Shown here one piece after another: positions 8,909 through 16,800 of a stretch of DNA of 28,245 bases (its first letter is position 1; every line of letters begins with the position of its first letter). Under the pieces are notes generated by a model. The model was not told the origin of the DNA and did no database searches. It saw only the letters and a list, made by a program, of their open reading frames with translations. Source of the stretch: CAZRQL01 sp964602415 (GTDB lineage Bacteria; Bacteroidota; Bacteroidia; Cytophagales; Flammeovirgaceae); contig CAZRQL010000036.1 in NCBI GenBank assembly GCA_964602415.1, positions 1 to 28,245 of the forward strand, given 5' to 3'. The position numbers were made by a program, and so were the translations under genes.

Positions 8909-9173
8909 GCTGTTTTTAGCTTATTTATGTATCTGTTCATTAGTTTTATCTTTTTTTTATTTTAATTCCGTTAATACAAAAAAAACAAATCGTCTAAAAA
9001 TTGCCCAAGTTCTTACCCTTACGCAGTTGGTGGTTTCTTGCGAAGCCAAGCACCTAAGAGACTTTGTATTTGAGGACTACATCTCGGCATTTCAGGACTT
9101 CCCCGGTTACCACGACCATTTTGCGGGTGCTCCTTTCCTAAAATCCCGGGACTTTGCCCAAAAGAAACGGTAA
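8886..9173 (+). CDS. Doubtful small ORF with a hydrophobic N-terminus
   Basis: This 95-codon reading frame starts inside the 3' end of the kinase gene (23-nt overlap). It begins with a lysine and a hydrophobic stretch (about residues 8-27) that could be a signal anchor. The first third is very A+T-rich and low in complexity. From about 8999 the composition becomes more G+C-rich and the translation no longer resembles anything I know. A minus-strand frame over about 9010-9160 is also open, so coding is not certain on either strand. It could be a short lineage-specific membrane protein or a remnant. Apart from this ORF, 8909-9259 holds only a weak hairpin and the candidate -7 element before the next gene. 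Confidence 0.2.
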   Translation: MKNYTAAKLFLAYLCICSLVLSFFYFNSVNTKKTNRLKIAQVLTLTQLVVSCEAKHLRDFVFEDYISAFQDFPGYHDHFAGAPFLKSRDFAQKKR

Positions 9174-9246
9174 ATAGCACCCAACCGCGAGGGTGGGCAG
9201 CTTTGGGTGGGCTGTAGCAATTAAGCCACTCAATTCATAATCCGGT

Positions 9247-9254
9247 TACATTTG
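9247..9254 (+). promoter_or_regulatory. Candidate -7 element, saccharopine dehydrogenase-family gene
   Basis: TACATTTG matches TAnnTTTG but lies only 5 nt before the ATG at 9260, which would give an almost leaderless mRNA. No TTTG sits at the -33 position. Weak. Confidence 0.2.
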
Positions 9255-9259
9255 TGTTT

Positions 9260-10552
9260 ATGACACATATCTTACTTATCGGAGCGGGTAAATCTTCGAG
9301 CTATTTGATTGATTTTCTTTTGAATTGGAGAAAAGAAAACGAGTTTGGTCTGACAATAGCAGACAGCTCAGTGGAGCACCTGACTGCTATTTTCGGCTCT
9401 GAGATAGAGCCTTTCACCACCACTGTGGAGGCCCGCGACAAAAACTCTTTGCGCCAACTCATACAGGGCAAAACGCTGGTGATTTCGCTGTTACCGGCCT
9501 CTATGCACGCCGATTTGGTGCCTTTTTGTTTGGAGAGCGGCAGCCACTTGCTGACGGCCTCTTATGTCTCTGCCCAAATGCAAAGCTATGACAACCAAGC
9601 CAAAGAGAGGGGAATTTTGCTGCTCAACGAGTGCGGACTCGACCCGGGCTTAGACCACCTTTCGGCCATGCAGCTACTCGATAGGCTGCGTGGTGAAGGC
9701 TGTGAAATACTCGGTTTTGAGTCTTATTGCGGGGGATTGGTCGCCCCTGAGTGCGACGACAACCCTTGGGGCTACAAATTCTCTTGGAATCCCCGCAACG
9801 TGGTACTGGCCGGACAAGGCGGGCTGGCCAAATTTCGCCAAAATGGCCTGACGCGCTATTTGCCTTACCACCGCCTGTTTGAAAATGCACAGACCATCGA
9901 AATAGAAAACTACGGGAAATTTGACGCTTACCCCAATCGAGACTCTTTGGCTTACAGCGGTTTGTATGGTTTAGATACTGCCCTGACCCTCATCAGAGGA
10001 ACGCTCCGCAAAGAGGGTTTTTGCAGGGCTTGGCATGTGTTTGTTTACCTTGGCCTCACAGACGACACCACCCCGTTGGACTGCGAAAACCTCAGCTACC
10101 GCCAATGGATAGAGTCATACACCGACATAGAAACCCTGCGCAAACTCGCTGGCAGCAACTGGGATAAATTTGAGTGGCTCGAACTGTTTTCAGAGCAAAA
10201 AATTGGCCTGCGGCAAGCCACCTCAGCCCAAATCTTACAACAACTACTCGAGCAAAAATGGCTGCTCAAGCCTTATGACCGCGATATGATTGTCATGCAG
10301 CATATCATCAACTACCGAGAGGGTTCAATATTGCACAAATACACCAGCTCCTTGGTGGTCGAAGGCAAAGACAGCGTCTTTACTGCAATGGCTAAAACGG
10401 TTGGTTTGCCGCTGGGGGTCATGGCGAAAATGGTGTTGGATGGCATAATAGCAAGAAGAGGGGTCGTCATACCGGTTTACAGTGAGTTTTACCAACCGTC
10501 ACTTGCCAAATTGCAGCAGATGGGAATTGCTTTTACAGAAAGAAAAAATTGA
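9260..10552 (+). CDS. Saccharopine dehydrogenase-family oxidoreductase (Lys9-like)
   Basis: This 430-residue soluble enzyme has an N-terminal Rossmann fold (HILLIGAGKSSSYLIDFL, residues 3-20) and the C-terminal catalytic/dimerisation fold of saccharopine dehydrogenases. The stretch around SLLPASMHADLVPFCL, LLTASYVS and NECGLDPGLDHLSA is the diagnostic core. FKFSWNP-like and GLYGLDTALTLIRGTLR segments match the substrate domain. Family members interconvert saccharopine with glutamate and aminoadipate semialdehyde using NAD(P). In bacteria they may act in lysine breakdown or in a related condensation, so the exact substrate is open. I start at ATG 9260 (MTHILLIG) because GTG 9254 adds only two residues. 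It stands alone, 59 nt before the pterin genes. Confidence 0.85.
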   Translation: MTHILLIGAGKSSSYLIDFLLNWRKENEFGLTIADSSVEHLTAIFGSEIEPFTTTVEARDKNSLRQLIQGKTLVISLLPASMHADLVPFCLESGSHLLTASYVSAQMQSYDNQAKERGILLLNECGLDPGLDHLSAMQLLDRLRGEGCEILGFESYCGGLVAPECDDNPWGYKFSWNPRNVVLAGQGGLAKFRQNGLTRYLPYHRLFENAQTIEIENYGKFDAYPNRDSLAYSGLYGLDTALTLIRGTLRKEGFCRAWHVFVYLGLTDDTTPLDCENLSYRQWIESYTDIETLRKLAGSNWDKFEWLELFSEQKIGLRQATSAQILQQLLEQKWLLKPYDRDMIVMQHIINYREGSILHKYTSSLVVEGKDSVFTAMAKTVGLPLGVMAKMVLDGIIARRGVVIPVYSEFYQPSLAKLQQMGIAFTERKN

Positions 10553-10610
10553 CGTATAAAGGCTGAGGGGTAGAGGTGTATTTGTAGTCTTGGTAATAGA
10601 ATTTTGAAAA

Positions 10611-11021
10611 ATGCCTACACTATCAGTCTCAAGAAAAGAAAATTTTAATGCCGCGCACCGCTTGCATAATCCCGGCTGGAGCGATGAAAAAAATAAAGAA
10701 GTTTTTGGACTCTGCAATAATTATAATTACCACGGACATAATTATGATTTAATAGTAAGAGTTACGGGAGAAGTGGATGCCGATACAGGTTATGTGATAG
10801 ATTTGAAAGTATTGCGTGATATTATCAAAACACAAGTAACCGATAGATTTGATCATAAAAACCTCAACCTTGATGTCCCAGAGTTTGCAAATCTTAACCC
10901 CACCGCTGAAAACATTGCCATTGTTATTCATGATTTAATTAGAACAAAACTGCCATCCCATTTAGATTTAAAAATTACCCTATATGAAACTGAACGAAAT
11001 TTTGTTGAATACCCGGCTTGA
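10611..11021 (+). CDS. 6-pyruvoyl-tetrahydropterin synthase / QueD family enzyme
   Basis: This 136-residue protein acts on 7,8-dihydroneopterin triphosphate, the product of the overlapping folE. Zinc ligands are His16 (NAAHRL), His41 and His43 (YHGHNY). Catalytic Cys35 lies in FGLCNNYNYHGHNY, Asp81/His82 in DHKNLNLDVPEF, and a pterin-anchoring Glu is at about 126 (LYETERN). The FGxCNNxNxHGHNY pattern and DHKNLxxDVP closely follow the animal-type PTPS layout, unlike the short CxxxHGH motif of Escherichia QueD. It could therefore make 6-pyruvoyl-tetrahydropterin for a biopterin-type cofactor, or serve as QueD in queuosine (7-deazaguanine) synthesis. No queC, queE or queF is present. The final 38 nt overlap folE, indicating coupled translation. 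Confidence 0.88.
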   Translation: MPTLSVSRKENFNAAHRLHNPGWSDEKNKEVFGLCNNYNYHGHNYDLIVRVTGEVDADTGYVIDLKVLRDIIKTQVTDRFDHKNLNLDVPEFANLNPTAENIAIVIHDLIRTKLPSHLDLKITLYETERNFVEYPA

Positions 11022-11718
11022 AAAAACCAAAAATGGACATTTGAATGGACATTTGCATACACATCACACATGCGACGATTGCCAAATAGATGAAATGGGA
11101 GACAATCATGTGGCTTCAAGCTACGACACTCCTATCAAATCCAATGCCTTTGATATAGATGACGAAACAAAAATTGAACTTATCTCCGAAAAATTTAGAG
11201 AGATAATGGAGATAATAGGCCTTGATTTGAATGACGACAGTCTGAACGGTACTCCAAAAAGAGTGGCTAAAATGTACATAAATGAAATTTTTTCGGGGCT
11301 AAACCCTAAAAATAAACCCGCTATGCGCTTGTTTGAAAACAAGTACAAATATGGCGAAATGCTGGTAGAAAAAGATATTACATTCCACTCTCACTGCGAG
11401 CACCATTTCGTTCCTATTATCGGAAAAGCACACATAGCCTATATTTCGAGTGGCAAAGTAGTAGGGCTTTCCAAACTCAACCGCATCGTTGATTATTACG
11501 CCCGCCGTCCGCAGGTGCAAGAAAGACTCACCGTACAAATCGGCGAAGAGCTAAAAAAATCCCTCAATACGCCTGATGTAGCTGTTATTTTGGATGCAAA
11601 ACATTTTTGTGTTTCGATGAGAGGCGTAAAAGACAACACCAGTTCGACCATTACGGCCTTTTACAGCGGAAAATTTGAAAACGCAAAAACACGCGAAGAG
11701 TTTCTCAAATACATCTAA
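10984..11718 (+). CDS. folE: GTP cyclohydrolase I
   Basis: The enzyme converts GTP to 7,8-dihydroneopterin triphosphate, the entry to folate, biopterin and deazapurine synthesis. The product is 244 residues from ATG 10984. Zinc ligands are visible at Cys138 and His141 (HCEHHF) and Cys209 (HFCVSMRG). Also seen are GTPKRVAKMY (89-98), GKAHIAYI and GLSKLNRIVDYYARRPQVQERL. The family core starts near DEMGDNHVAS, so residues 1-36 are an extension. It is rich in His and Cys (HLNGHLHTHHTCDDC, residues 19-33) and is encoded partly by a perfect 12-bp tandem duplication at 11032-11055. ATG 11095 (207 residues) is the alternative start; the non-random His/Cys content favours the longer form. Overlaps the PTPS gene by 38 nt. 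Confidence 0.93.
   Translation: MKLNEILLNTRLEKTKNGHLNGHLHTHHTCDDCQIDEMGDNHVASSYDTPIKSNAFDIDDETKIELISEKFREIMEIIGLDLNDDSLNGTPKRVAKMYINEIFSGLNPKNKPAMRLFENKYKYGEMLVEKDITFHSHCEHHFVPIIGKAHIAYISSGKVVGLSKLNRIVDYYARRPQVQERLTVQIGEELKKSLNTPDVAVILDAKHFCVSMRGVKDNTSSTITAFYSGKFENAKTREEFLKYI
11032..11055 (+). repeat. Perfect 12-bp tandem duplication in the 5' end of folE
   Basis: AATGGACATTTG occurs twice back to back (11032-11043 and 11044-11055). In the folE frame each copy encodes NGHL, giving NGHLNGHL ahead of HTHHTCDDC. The 12-nt unit preserves the frame. Confidence 0.9.
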
Positions 11719-11813
11719 GCCTTTGAAAAAATAGTAACTGGTTAATCTGTTTGCAAGGAGTTTAATTTTCAGAGGATTCAAACGTGGAAAATTAAAAACT
11801 TGTCAAAAAAAAC

Positions 11814-11821
11814 TACCTTTG
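11814..11821 (+). promoter_or_regulatory. Candidate -7 element before the TM2/DUF4178 gene
   Basis: TACCTTTG matches TAnnTTTG and lies 19 nt before ATG 11841. The nearest upstream TTG gives a spacer of only 11 nt, so the -33 part is not convincing. Confidence 0.25.
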
Positions 11822-11840
11822 CTACCATAATAAGCTGATT

Positions 11841-12755
11841 ATGGCAGCAAATGACAAAGAATACGAGCAATTATTGGATTTCAGGCTCACCACCATTACA
11901 GACCTACCTGCATCAACTGTTGCAATCCTTAAAGATATGCCTGTCAAAGCTAAAATTGCTTTTTGGGATGAGTACAATTCTTCTAAGCGAAACGTACTGA
12001 TAGCCTATTTACTTCACATTTTGCCTTCTCCTTTTAGTTTTACTTATGCTTATTTGGGCAAATGGGGCAAGCAGATAGCTTATTTTATGACCTTGGGAGG
12101 ACTTGGGGTATGGTGGCTTGCCAATTTGTTTAGGATACCCGGATTGGTGAGAAAATACAACACCGAACTTTCCGATAGGATTTTGAAATCTTTGCTCATC
12201 AGTTACGCTCCATCGAAATCCTTAGAAAGGAACACACCTGTAAGAAGACAAATTACTACCCACACCGATTTTTCCAATCTCTCTGTAATGGATTTGGAAG
12301 AAGGGTATTTATTTGATTATGATGCCAAAACATGGAAGGTAGCTTCAGCCAGACAACTTGACTGGAACGATGGAGGCATCGAAAAACAGCTCAAAATTGT
12401 AAGTGATTTGGAGAAAGCCGTTTTGTTTGTAAGCATTGAGGCTGAACCTTCTGTCTATTTTACAGTGCCACTTAACATCCATCGTATAGACGAGCATATA
12501 GAAGAGCAAGTGCTCAATGGAGACCGTCCCCCCCAAACACTTACGTTTAAGGGCGAGAAGTTTTTCAGAGAATACAGCGATGCAGGTTTGGCCTTTCAAC
12601 GCGAACAACCCATCAAAATAAAAAAATGGGTCTATATGGATGCCACCCAGACCCAAATCATCCGCATCGAAAAAGAAGAGCGAGATGTGGCGGCCTTTGC
12701 GGGGCGAGCCATAAGACCCTCGGCTATTTTGGATATTTTGCCTCGAAGTATATGA
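11841..12755 (+). CDS. TM2-like and DUF4178 domain membrane protein
   Basis: This 304-residue protein has no signal peptide. Residues about 50-100 form a TM2-like pair of membrane helices: a turn with YAYLGKWGKQIAYF is followed by TLGGLGVWWLANLFRIPGLV, which matches the GGLGxWWxxDxxxxPG end of TM2 domains. Residues about 155-280 form a soluble beta-rich domain beginning EEGYLFDYDAKTWKVA, which resembles DUF4178. The likely picture is a small membrane anchor with a cytoplasmic beta domain; no enzymatic residues stand out. Its last codons overlap the rlmN start (ATGA), so the two are probably cotranscribed. A functional link with rRNA methylation is not implied by sequence. Molecular function unknown. 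Confidence 0.75.
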   Translation: MAANDKEYEQLLDFRLTTITDLPASTVAILKDMPVKAKIAFWDEYNSSKRNVLIAYLLHILPSPFSFTYAYLGKWGKQIAYFMTLGGLGVWWLANLFRIPGLVRKYNTELSDRILKSLLISYAPSKSLERNTPVRRQITTHTDFSNLSVMDLEEGYLFDYDAKTWKVASARQLDWNDGGIEKQLKIVSDLEKAVLFVSIEAEPSVYFTVPLNIHRIDEHIEEQVLNGDRPPQTLTFKGEKFFREYSDAGLAFQREQPIKIKKWVYMDATQTQIIRIEKEERDVAAFAGRAIRPSAILDILPRSI

Positions 12756-13828
12756 AAAAAGACATACGCAAAGAAAGCGTTGAAGTATTGACTGAGTTTG
12801 TGGTTGCCAAGGGGGAAAAACCCTTTCGCGCCAAACAGATACAAGATTGGATATGGAACAAATCGGCTCAGAGCTTTGAGCAAATGAGCAACCTGCCCAA
12901 ACACCTGCGCGATTGTTTGGAACAAGAATTTGAGTTTAGGGCTTTGGGTATAGCCAAGCAAGTCCAAAGTGCTGACCAAACCATCAAACTGGCTTTTAAA
13001 CTTCACGACCATAATTTGATAGAGGGGGTTTTGATACCTACGCCGAGCCGGATGACAGCCTGCGTTTCTTCGCAAGTGGGCTGTGCGCTGGCCTGCAAAT
13101 TTTGTGCAACGGGCTACTTGAAGCGGCGCAGAGACTTGGAGGCAAGCGAAATCTACGACCAAATCGTCATGCTTGACCAAATAGCCAAAGAAAATTTTGG
13201 GCAAAAGCTCACCAATATCGTGTTTATGGGTATGGGCGAACCTTTACTCAACTACGCCAACGTGCTGCAAGCCATCCGTTTGATTACTTCGCCTCAGGGC
13301 TTGGGTATGGCCTCCAAGCGCATCACCCTTTCCACCGCCGGCATAGCCAAAGGCATCAAACAACTGGCCGATGAAGGCGCAAAATTCAACCTTGCCCTTT
13401 CGCTCCATGCCGCCAGCGACGAAAAGCGACAACAAATCATGCCCATCAACAAATCAAACTCTTTGCCCACCTTGCGCGATGCGCTCAAATATTATTTTGC
13501 CAAAACCAAGTTGCCCGTAACTTATGAGTACATCATCTTCAAAGACTTCAACGACAGCCTCGAAGATGCCAAATTGTTGCACCGATTTACCAAGCACGTC
13601 CCCTCCAAAGTCAATATCATCGAATACAATCCCATCGAAGAAGCAAGTTTTGCAAACGCCTCCCAAGACCGTACCCAACAGTTTTGTGATTACCTCCAGA
13701 GTCAAGGCGTAAACGTACATATCCGCCGAAGTAGAGGCAAAGACGTGGATGCGGCTTGTGGGCAGTTGGCCAATAAAGAAGCCCAAGATGAGGCACCGAT
13801 TCAAAAGACTATCCTAAATCCGATATAG
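12752..13828 (+). CDS. rlmN: Dual-specificity 23S rRNA/tRNA adenine-C2 methyltransferase RlmN
   Basis: This 358-residue radical SAM enzyme methylates C2 of A2503 in 23S rRNA and A37 in some tRNAs. The [4Fe-4S] motif CX3CX2C is C111-C115-C118 (GCALACKFCATG). The two RlmN mechanistic cysteines are present: Cys104 (TACVSSQVG) and the methyl-carrying Cys336 (GKDVDAACGQL). IVFMGMGEPLLNY and SLHAASDEKRQQIMP are further family blocks, and the N-terminal RNA-binding region starts at KPFRAKQIQDWIW. The start is ATG 12752, which overlaps the preceding stop. A frame reading from 12626 is only an extension through the upstream gene. Its 3' end overlaps the convergent TIR gene by 28 nt. Confidence 0.95.
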   Translation: MKKDIRKESVEVLTEFVVAKGEKPFRAKQIQDWIWNKSAQSFEQMSNLPKHLRDCLEQEFEFRALGIAKQVQSADQTIKLAFKLHDHNLIEGVLIPTPSRMTACVSSQVGCALACKFCATGYLKRRRDLEASEIYDQIVMLDQIAKENFGQKLTNIVFMGMGEPLLNYANVLQAIRLITSPQGLGMASKRITLSTAGIAKGIKQLADEGAKFNLALSLHAASDEKRQQIMPINKSNSLPTLRDALKYYFAKTKLPVTYEYIIFKDFNDSLEDAKLLHRFTKHVPSKVNIIEYNPIEEASFANASQDRTQQFCDYLQSQGVNVHIRRSRGKDVDAACGQLANKEAQDEAPIQKTILNPI

Positions 13829-16800
13829 GGCGCACGCAAATACTGAAGTGTTGAGTTTTGGGCATCGTTTTCACAGTCTTTTTCATTGTCTTTGTAAGAG
13901 CCGCCCATAATCAAATATTTAAGGTTGTAGCTCCTTGCCTTTTTGGCGGGGGTACTTGTCCATTCGGCTACGTTACCGCTCATATCAAAAAGGTCTCTAC
14001 TGTTGGGCAGCTTCCTTCTGACGGGTTGGGGTTTGCCCGAAGAGTTGGCTTGGTACCAGCCGACTTCATCCAAATTGTTGCTGCCACTAAAGCGATGAAC
14101 CGGTTTGCCCAGCGAATCGAGTTTTTGAGCCAGCAATAGCCAATTTGCGGCTGTGGGCAGGCGAATGGTCGTGCGTAGAAAGCGCGAGAGCCACTGACAG
14201 TAATTGGTCGCGTCTTCGTACGAGACCATGACGGCAGGTAGATTGTCCTGTGTATTGACAAAAGCCCCATTGTCAAGCTTTTCGATGGGTAAAGCTGTGC
14301 CGGCATTGGCCATAGAATAGAGGCGGTACATTTCGACCGTTACTTCTGTTTTGAGCACATTGACAAAAGCACCTCCTATTCTTTCTTGTGTCGAGCGCAC
14401 ATCACTGAGTTCGCGAAGGTAGGCTCTGGCAAACTGCGGGTCGCCAAATATACCTTTTACGTCGTATTTTTTGAGAAATTCTTTTCTTTCCTGTATTTCT
14501 ATCCCGCTCAAAATAGCTTCTTGGAGCTGGGAATAAGCCACTTGTTGGGCGTTTTGGGCGGCATCTTGTCCTTTGGAGGCAGCCGACTCAAGTACCTGAA
14601 TGATTTTTGGGAGCAATTCCGGTTTTTCTATCAACTGTATGGCTTTTTCAAACCTTCCCGAAGAAGCCGCAATCATGGCCAGACTAAGTTTGGTAAAGGC
14701 TATTTGCTTTTCAAATTTTTTCTGGTTTCTGATATTTCTCAGCAGCCGCTCAGATATAGAAGTAAAGTAAAAATCTCTTGCCTCAACGGCCAATTTGAGA
14801 GCCACCGCATCGAAGGTATCAGGTCTGAGGGTTCGTATGTTCTCGAGTTGCAAGGCCAAGTCGTTGAAATTGCCTTCTTGCACATAGCTTTCGGCGTTGT
14901 AATAGTAATTTTCAAATAATTGCTGCTCTTTTTGTTTGATTTCTATATTGGCTCTTTCGGCGGCGATACGGGCTCTTTCGGCTTGTACCCGTGCAGAATC
15001 GGCAGCCAAACGGGCTAAATTGGCCTTTTTCTCAGACTCGATACTTTGTCCAAGTGCCGCTTCGGCTTCGGAGGCACTTTTTCTGGCTTTGGCCGCGCTC
15101 TCAATAGCAAGTTTTTCGTTTCTAAGGGCTTTATCCTGAGCAGCTTGGGCGGCTTGGTACAGGGAGTCGGCGCGCCGTTTTTGGGCTAAGGCATCGTCCA
15201 AAGCCCGTCTGGTTGCTTGAGCAGAGTTATCGGACATGGCCTTGAGTTTGAGGGCGTTTTCTTTTTGTACCTCCAAATCGGCTCGGGCTTCTTCCGCTTC
15301 TTCGCGCAATATTTCGACCCGATAAATAAAATACAGCGAAGTGATAAGGAAAAGCACCGAAATAGCCAAGGCCACGTTGGAGCGGAAAAGCAGATTACGC
15401 AATCGCTTGGCATTTTGTATTTCGAGCAGTGCAATGGCATCGAGGCTTTTGCGACTCTGAGAAATGAACTCAATTTGCAGTTCGGTGGGTCGTGGATTTT
15501 TGCACTTTATAGGAAGATTCTGATAATCAATCTTTTCTTCTGGATTTAAGAAAAACGCTTCTCTCAGCCAAGCCTCTGCAAGTGAACATTCTACTTGGCC
15601 TAAAAGCAAAGACTGCTCTTTGTTGGCTTCTAACCAAGCACTGGCCTTGAGTCCCCATTTGGTATGTCCGGCCACGTGGTCGCGGTCGGTGTCTAAGGTG
15701 CGGAGCAGCTCCCCAAAAGAATCATAAAAGTCATAATTTTTGAAGTCAATCCATTGTACAACAGCCAGTTCTGGAGGCATTGGGACGCTACTCGGCTCTT
15801 CTATCATCACCGTCAAAATTCGTTTGCCTTTTTGGACGGCGTAGCGGGTTTCTATCTCACAAAAACTTGATTCTAACGCTTTTGGAGATATGATAAACAA
15901 AAAGTTATTGGCGCGTTCTATGCCTTTGAAGATTTCTTCCTCAAAATTGGCAGCGGCTTTGGCTATCGAATCCTGGTCAAACCAAGTCGTTTTGCCGGCA
16001 GCCTGAAGGTCTTCGTTGAGTCTGCGGGCAAAATCCCCATCTGTACGGGAATAAGAGATAAAAACCTCCGTCTGAAGCATTCCGCTTTTGGACTTCGATT
16101 CGTCTATAAAATCGTAGTGAAGTTGGACAGGTTTGTGGGGAAGTTGCAAACCTGCCTTCAAAAAACTCTCAGCCCGCTGCAAATCATATCCTTGCAATAA
16201 AATACTGTTGTTGAAGTTTTGCCTTTTCCACTTTAGGGCTTTGGTGAGATAAATTTTGTGCTCCTCGTAATAGCTTTGGTTTTGTGCTAATTCAGTCAAA
16301 AGCCTGAGCTTTGTTTTTTCTGAAATGTCGCCATTGGGCTGGATTTCTCCTTCAATATACACCGTTCCGTTGGGTAGAGCGATAGGATTTTCTTGGCAAT
16401 CAATGCTCAGCACCACAATGCGCTTGTTGAGTTGAGCGGCGTATTCTATCTCTTGAAAGCATAATTTCGAGCGTGCAGAAAGCGGGGTTTTAATCCACAC
16501 CAAATTGTCGGCAGATTCAATTTCTTCGCTTTCCATGCTTTTTTGCTTGAGGGCGTTGCGCTCAGTCATCGAAGTAGAAAAACCTTGCCTCATCAAGGCA
16601 AAGTTGATGTGGTGCATCAAGTCATGGTCTTCGTAAGAGATGTAAACCGAAGACATCATATTGAAAGCATTCTTGCGCGACTCGGCAATAAAGTCACAGA
16701 CCAAAAAATTGGGCTCGCTGGGCGGCTGTTCAGGGGCCACAAACTGGGTACGCAGCCATGTTTCGGCTTGTGCCCTGTCTGTCCCCACCAAAAGCAGGTG

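Noticed and set aside
8902..8922. Small hairpins (CAGCTAAGCTG, AAGCT..AGCTT) with a T run after the kinase stop
   Set aside because: The stems are only 4-5 bp, too weak to call a terminator.
8999..9173. tRNA-like gene in the unassigned gap
   Set aside because: No T-loop (GTTCGANTC-type) sequence or cloverleaf pairing could be laid out on either strand.
9178..9209. CACCCAA/TTGGGTG inverted repeat before the saccharopine dehydrogenase-family gene
   Set aside because: A 7-bp stem with an 18-nt loop and no T run; neither terminator nor operator is convincing.
13801..14400. Diversity-generating retroelement variable region in the FGE domain
   Set aside because: No reverse transcriptase, accessory gene or template repeat is present in the window.
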